Source: Lacrimispora defluvii
Lineage (GTDB): Bacteria > Bacillota > Clostridia > Lachnospirales > Lachnospiraceae
Direction of reading: 5' to 3'
Assembly: GCA_013036995.1 (NCBI GenBank)
Contig: JAAOXG010000032.1
Span: forward strand, 1-64,000
Length of the DNA stretch: 64,000 bases
The position numbers were made by a program, and so were the translations under genes. The notes beneath the pieces were generated by a model. That model was not told where the DNA came from. It searched no databases and saw only the letters and a list, made by a program, of their open reading frames with translations. Shown here in pieces: positions 63,337-64,000 of the stretch; the stretch's first letter is position 1; each line of letters begins with the position of its first letter.

Positions 63337-63864
63337 TTATGAAAGATTGACTCCGTACACAATTTCATAAATCTCTTTCTTATAAGGCATAAATTCCTCC
63401 TCAGTAAATGGCTTTCCATAACTAGTCACCCATAGCTGCATTGGACTGTCCTGTGGTTTTAAAGGCATCTGTTCATAGTAAAAATGATTCACATAAAATC
63501 CCAACCGTTCATAAAATACTGCCCTTTTTCCTGTTGCAGGATTTTCCTCCGTTACAGGCTCAATTTCCAAAAATACAGGTTTTTTTATTTCTTTCACTGC
63601 TTCTTCGATCAGAAGTCTGCCATAGCCCTTTCCTCTTGAAATCTTTGCAGTTGCCAAATGCTCAAAAAAAGCACAACCAGGCAGATCCCAGTATCCCAGA
63701 AACGCCATGATTCTCCCATCTTCCTCCACCGCCAGGGTATGATAGGCGGGGTTGTTAAACACAAGTTTCTGGCTTTCCTTTGTACGTCTTTCCTGATCTA
63801 TAAATGACTCCTCATAAATGGCATATATTTCTTCAAAGCGGTTCTGTGGTTCTCTGATTAACAT
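63337..63864 (-). CDS. GNAT family N-acetyltransferase
   Basis: A 175-residue protein: GNAT core with FEHLATAKISRGKGYGRLLIEEAV (acetyl-CoA binding), VFLEIEPVTEENPATGKRAVFYERLGF. It acetylates an unknown amine. It lies upstream of the glycosyltransferase pair in the same direction, with a 93-nt gap and no terminator seen. Confidence 0.88.
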   Translation of the reverse strand: MLIREPQNRFEEIYAIYEESFIDQERRTKESQKLVFNNPAYHTLAVEEDGRIMAFLGYWDLPGCAFFEHLATAKISRGKGYGRLLIEEAVKEIKKPVFLEIEPVTEENPATGKRAVFYERLGFYVNHFYYEQMPLKPQDSPMQLWVTSYGKPFTEEEFMPYKKEIYEIVYGVNLS

Positions 63865-63936
63865 TTTTTATCTCCTGTGGTTCTTGTTGTATTATTTGTA
63901 TCTATTGTATCATAAATTTCTTATATTTGCAGACAA

Positions 63937-63996
63937 ATGCGCCCTGTCCGGATCTCTCCTGTTGATCTGGCAGGAGAAACCACGGGCAGGGCGCAT
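63937..63996. terminator. Strong branched hairpin at the right edge
   Basis: ATGCGCCCTG (63937-63946) pairs with CAGGGCGCAT (63987-63996), with an inner TCTCCTG/CAGGAGA stem. A terminator or attenuator of a gene beyond the edge is likely. No U-run is seen on the minus strand, and the plus-strand side leaves the window. Confidence 0.5.
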
Positions 63997-64000
63997 GGTT

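Noticed and set aside
1-64000. CRISPR arrays, insertion sequences, prophage genes or tRNA genes.
   Set aside because: None were seen; no spaced direct repeats, transposase-like frames or tRNA-like cloverleafs were recognised.

Overview
The window is almost entirely a flagellar and chemotaxis locus. Low-to-moderate GC, AGGAGG-type ribosome binding sites, B. subtilis-type parts (FliY, CheC, CheD, CheV, FliW-CsrA, FlgM-FlgN) and no outer-membrane ring genes point to a motile Gram-positive Clostridia, most likely Lachnospiraceae. The family assignment is inference.

Layout. 1-500: tandem housekeeping-type promoters pointing left out of the window (rRNA-operon style) and a SigD-type promoter pointing right. 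500-2640 (+): a FapA-family (DUF342) protein and a stand-alone receiver protein. 2747-8477 (-): a lytic transglycosylase and two secreted cell-wall-binding-repeat proteins, then a PilZ protein, an FlhB C-domain homologue and a FliK-like protein. 8604-13254 (+): cheA, cheW, cheR, cheB. 13357-18515 (+): flgM-flgN-flgK-flgL-DUF6470-fliW-csrA. 18518-20628: a degenerate nucleotidyltransferase-fold protein and a secreted C39-like protein, divergently transcribed. 20631-23900 (-): fliD-fliS-fliT-like. 24046-25967 (+): a ParA ATPase with an acidic ComFB-domain partner. 25964-52323 (-): a long series carrying the basal body, export apparatus, hook, stator, switch, sigD, rod genes, cheC, cheD, cheV and an EAL-HDOD protein. 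52324-53578: promoter region of that series and a decayed flagellin gene. 53579-63864: a glycosyltransferase fusion, YjfB, a two-component system, KduI, a chemoreceptor, two tandem glycosyltransferases and a GNAT enzyme.

How it works together. A sigma-A-type promoter at 52459-52487 should drive the early genes (flgB, fliE, fliF onward), ending in flhA and sigD. SigD, held by FlgM until the hook is complete, would then read a set of late promoters. I find seven boxes of the form TATN or TTAA/TAAC, 15 nt, [GT][CA]CGATA[TAC], in front of fapA, the wall-binding operon, flgM, the C39 protein, the nucleotidyltransferase-like protein, fliD and cheV, and an eighth in front of yjfB.

Unusual points: a hook protein with a roughly 230-residue coiled-coil-like insertion; FliY with two copies of the CheY-binding-type motif in its linker; flgC displaced from flgB; no fliL, flhF or flhG in their usual places; a ParA/ComFB pair between late flagellar and chemotaxis genes; and only a flagellin pseudogene, so a working flagellin must lie elsewhere.
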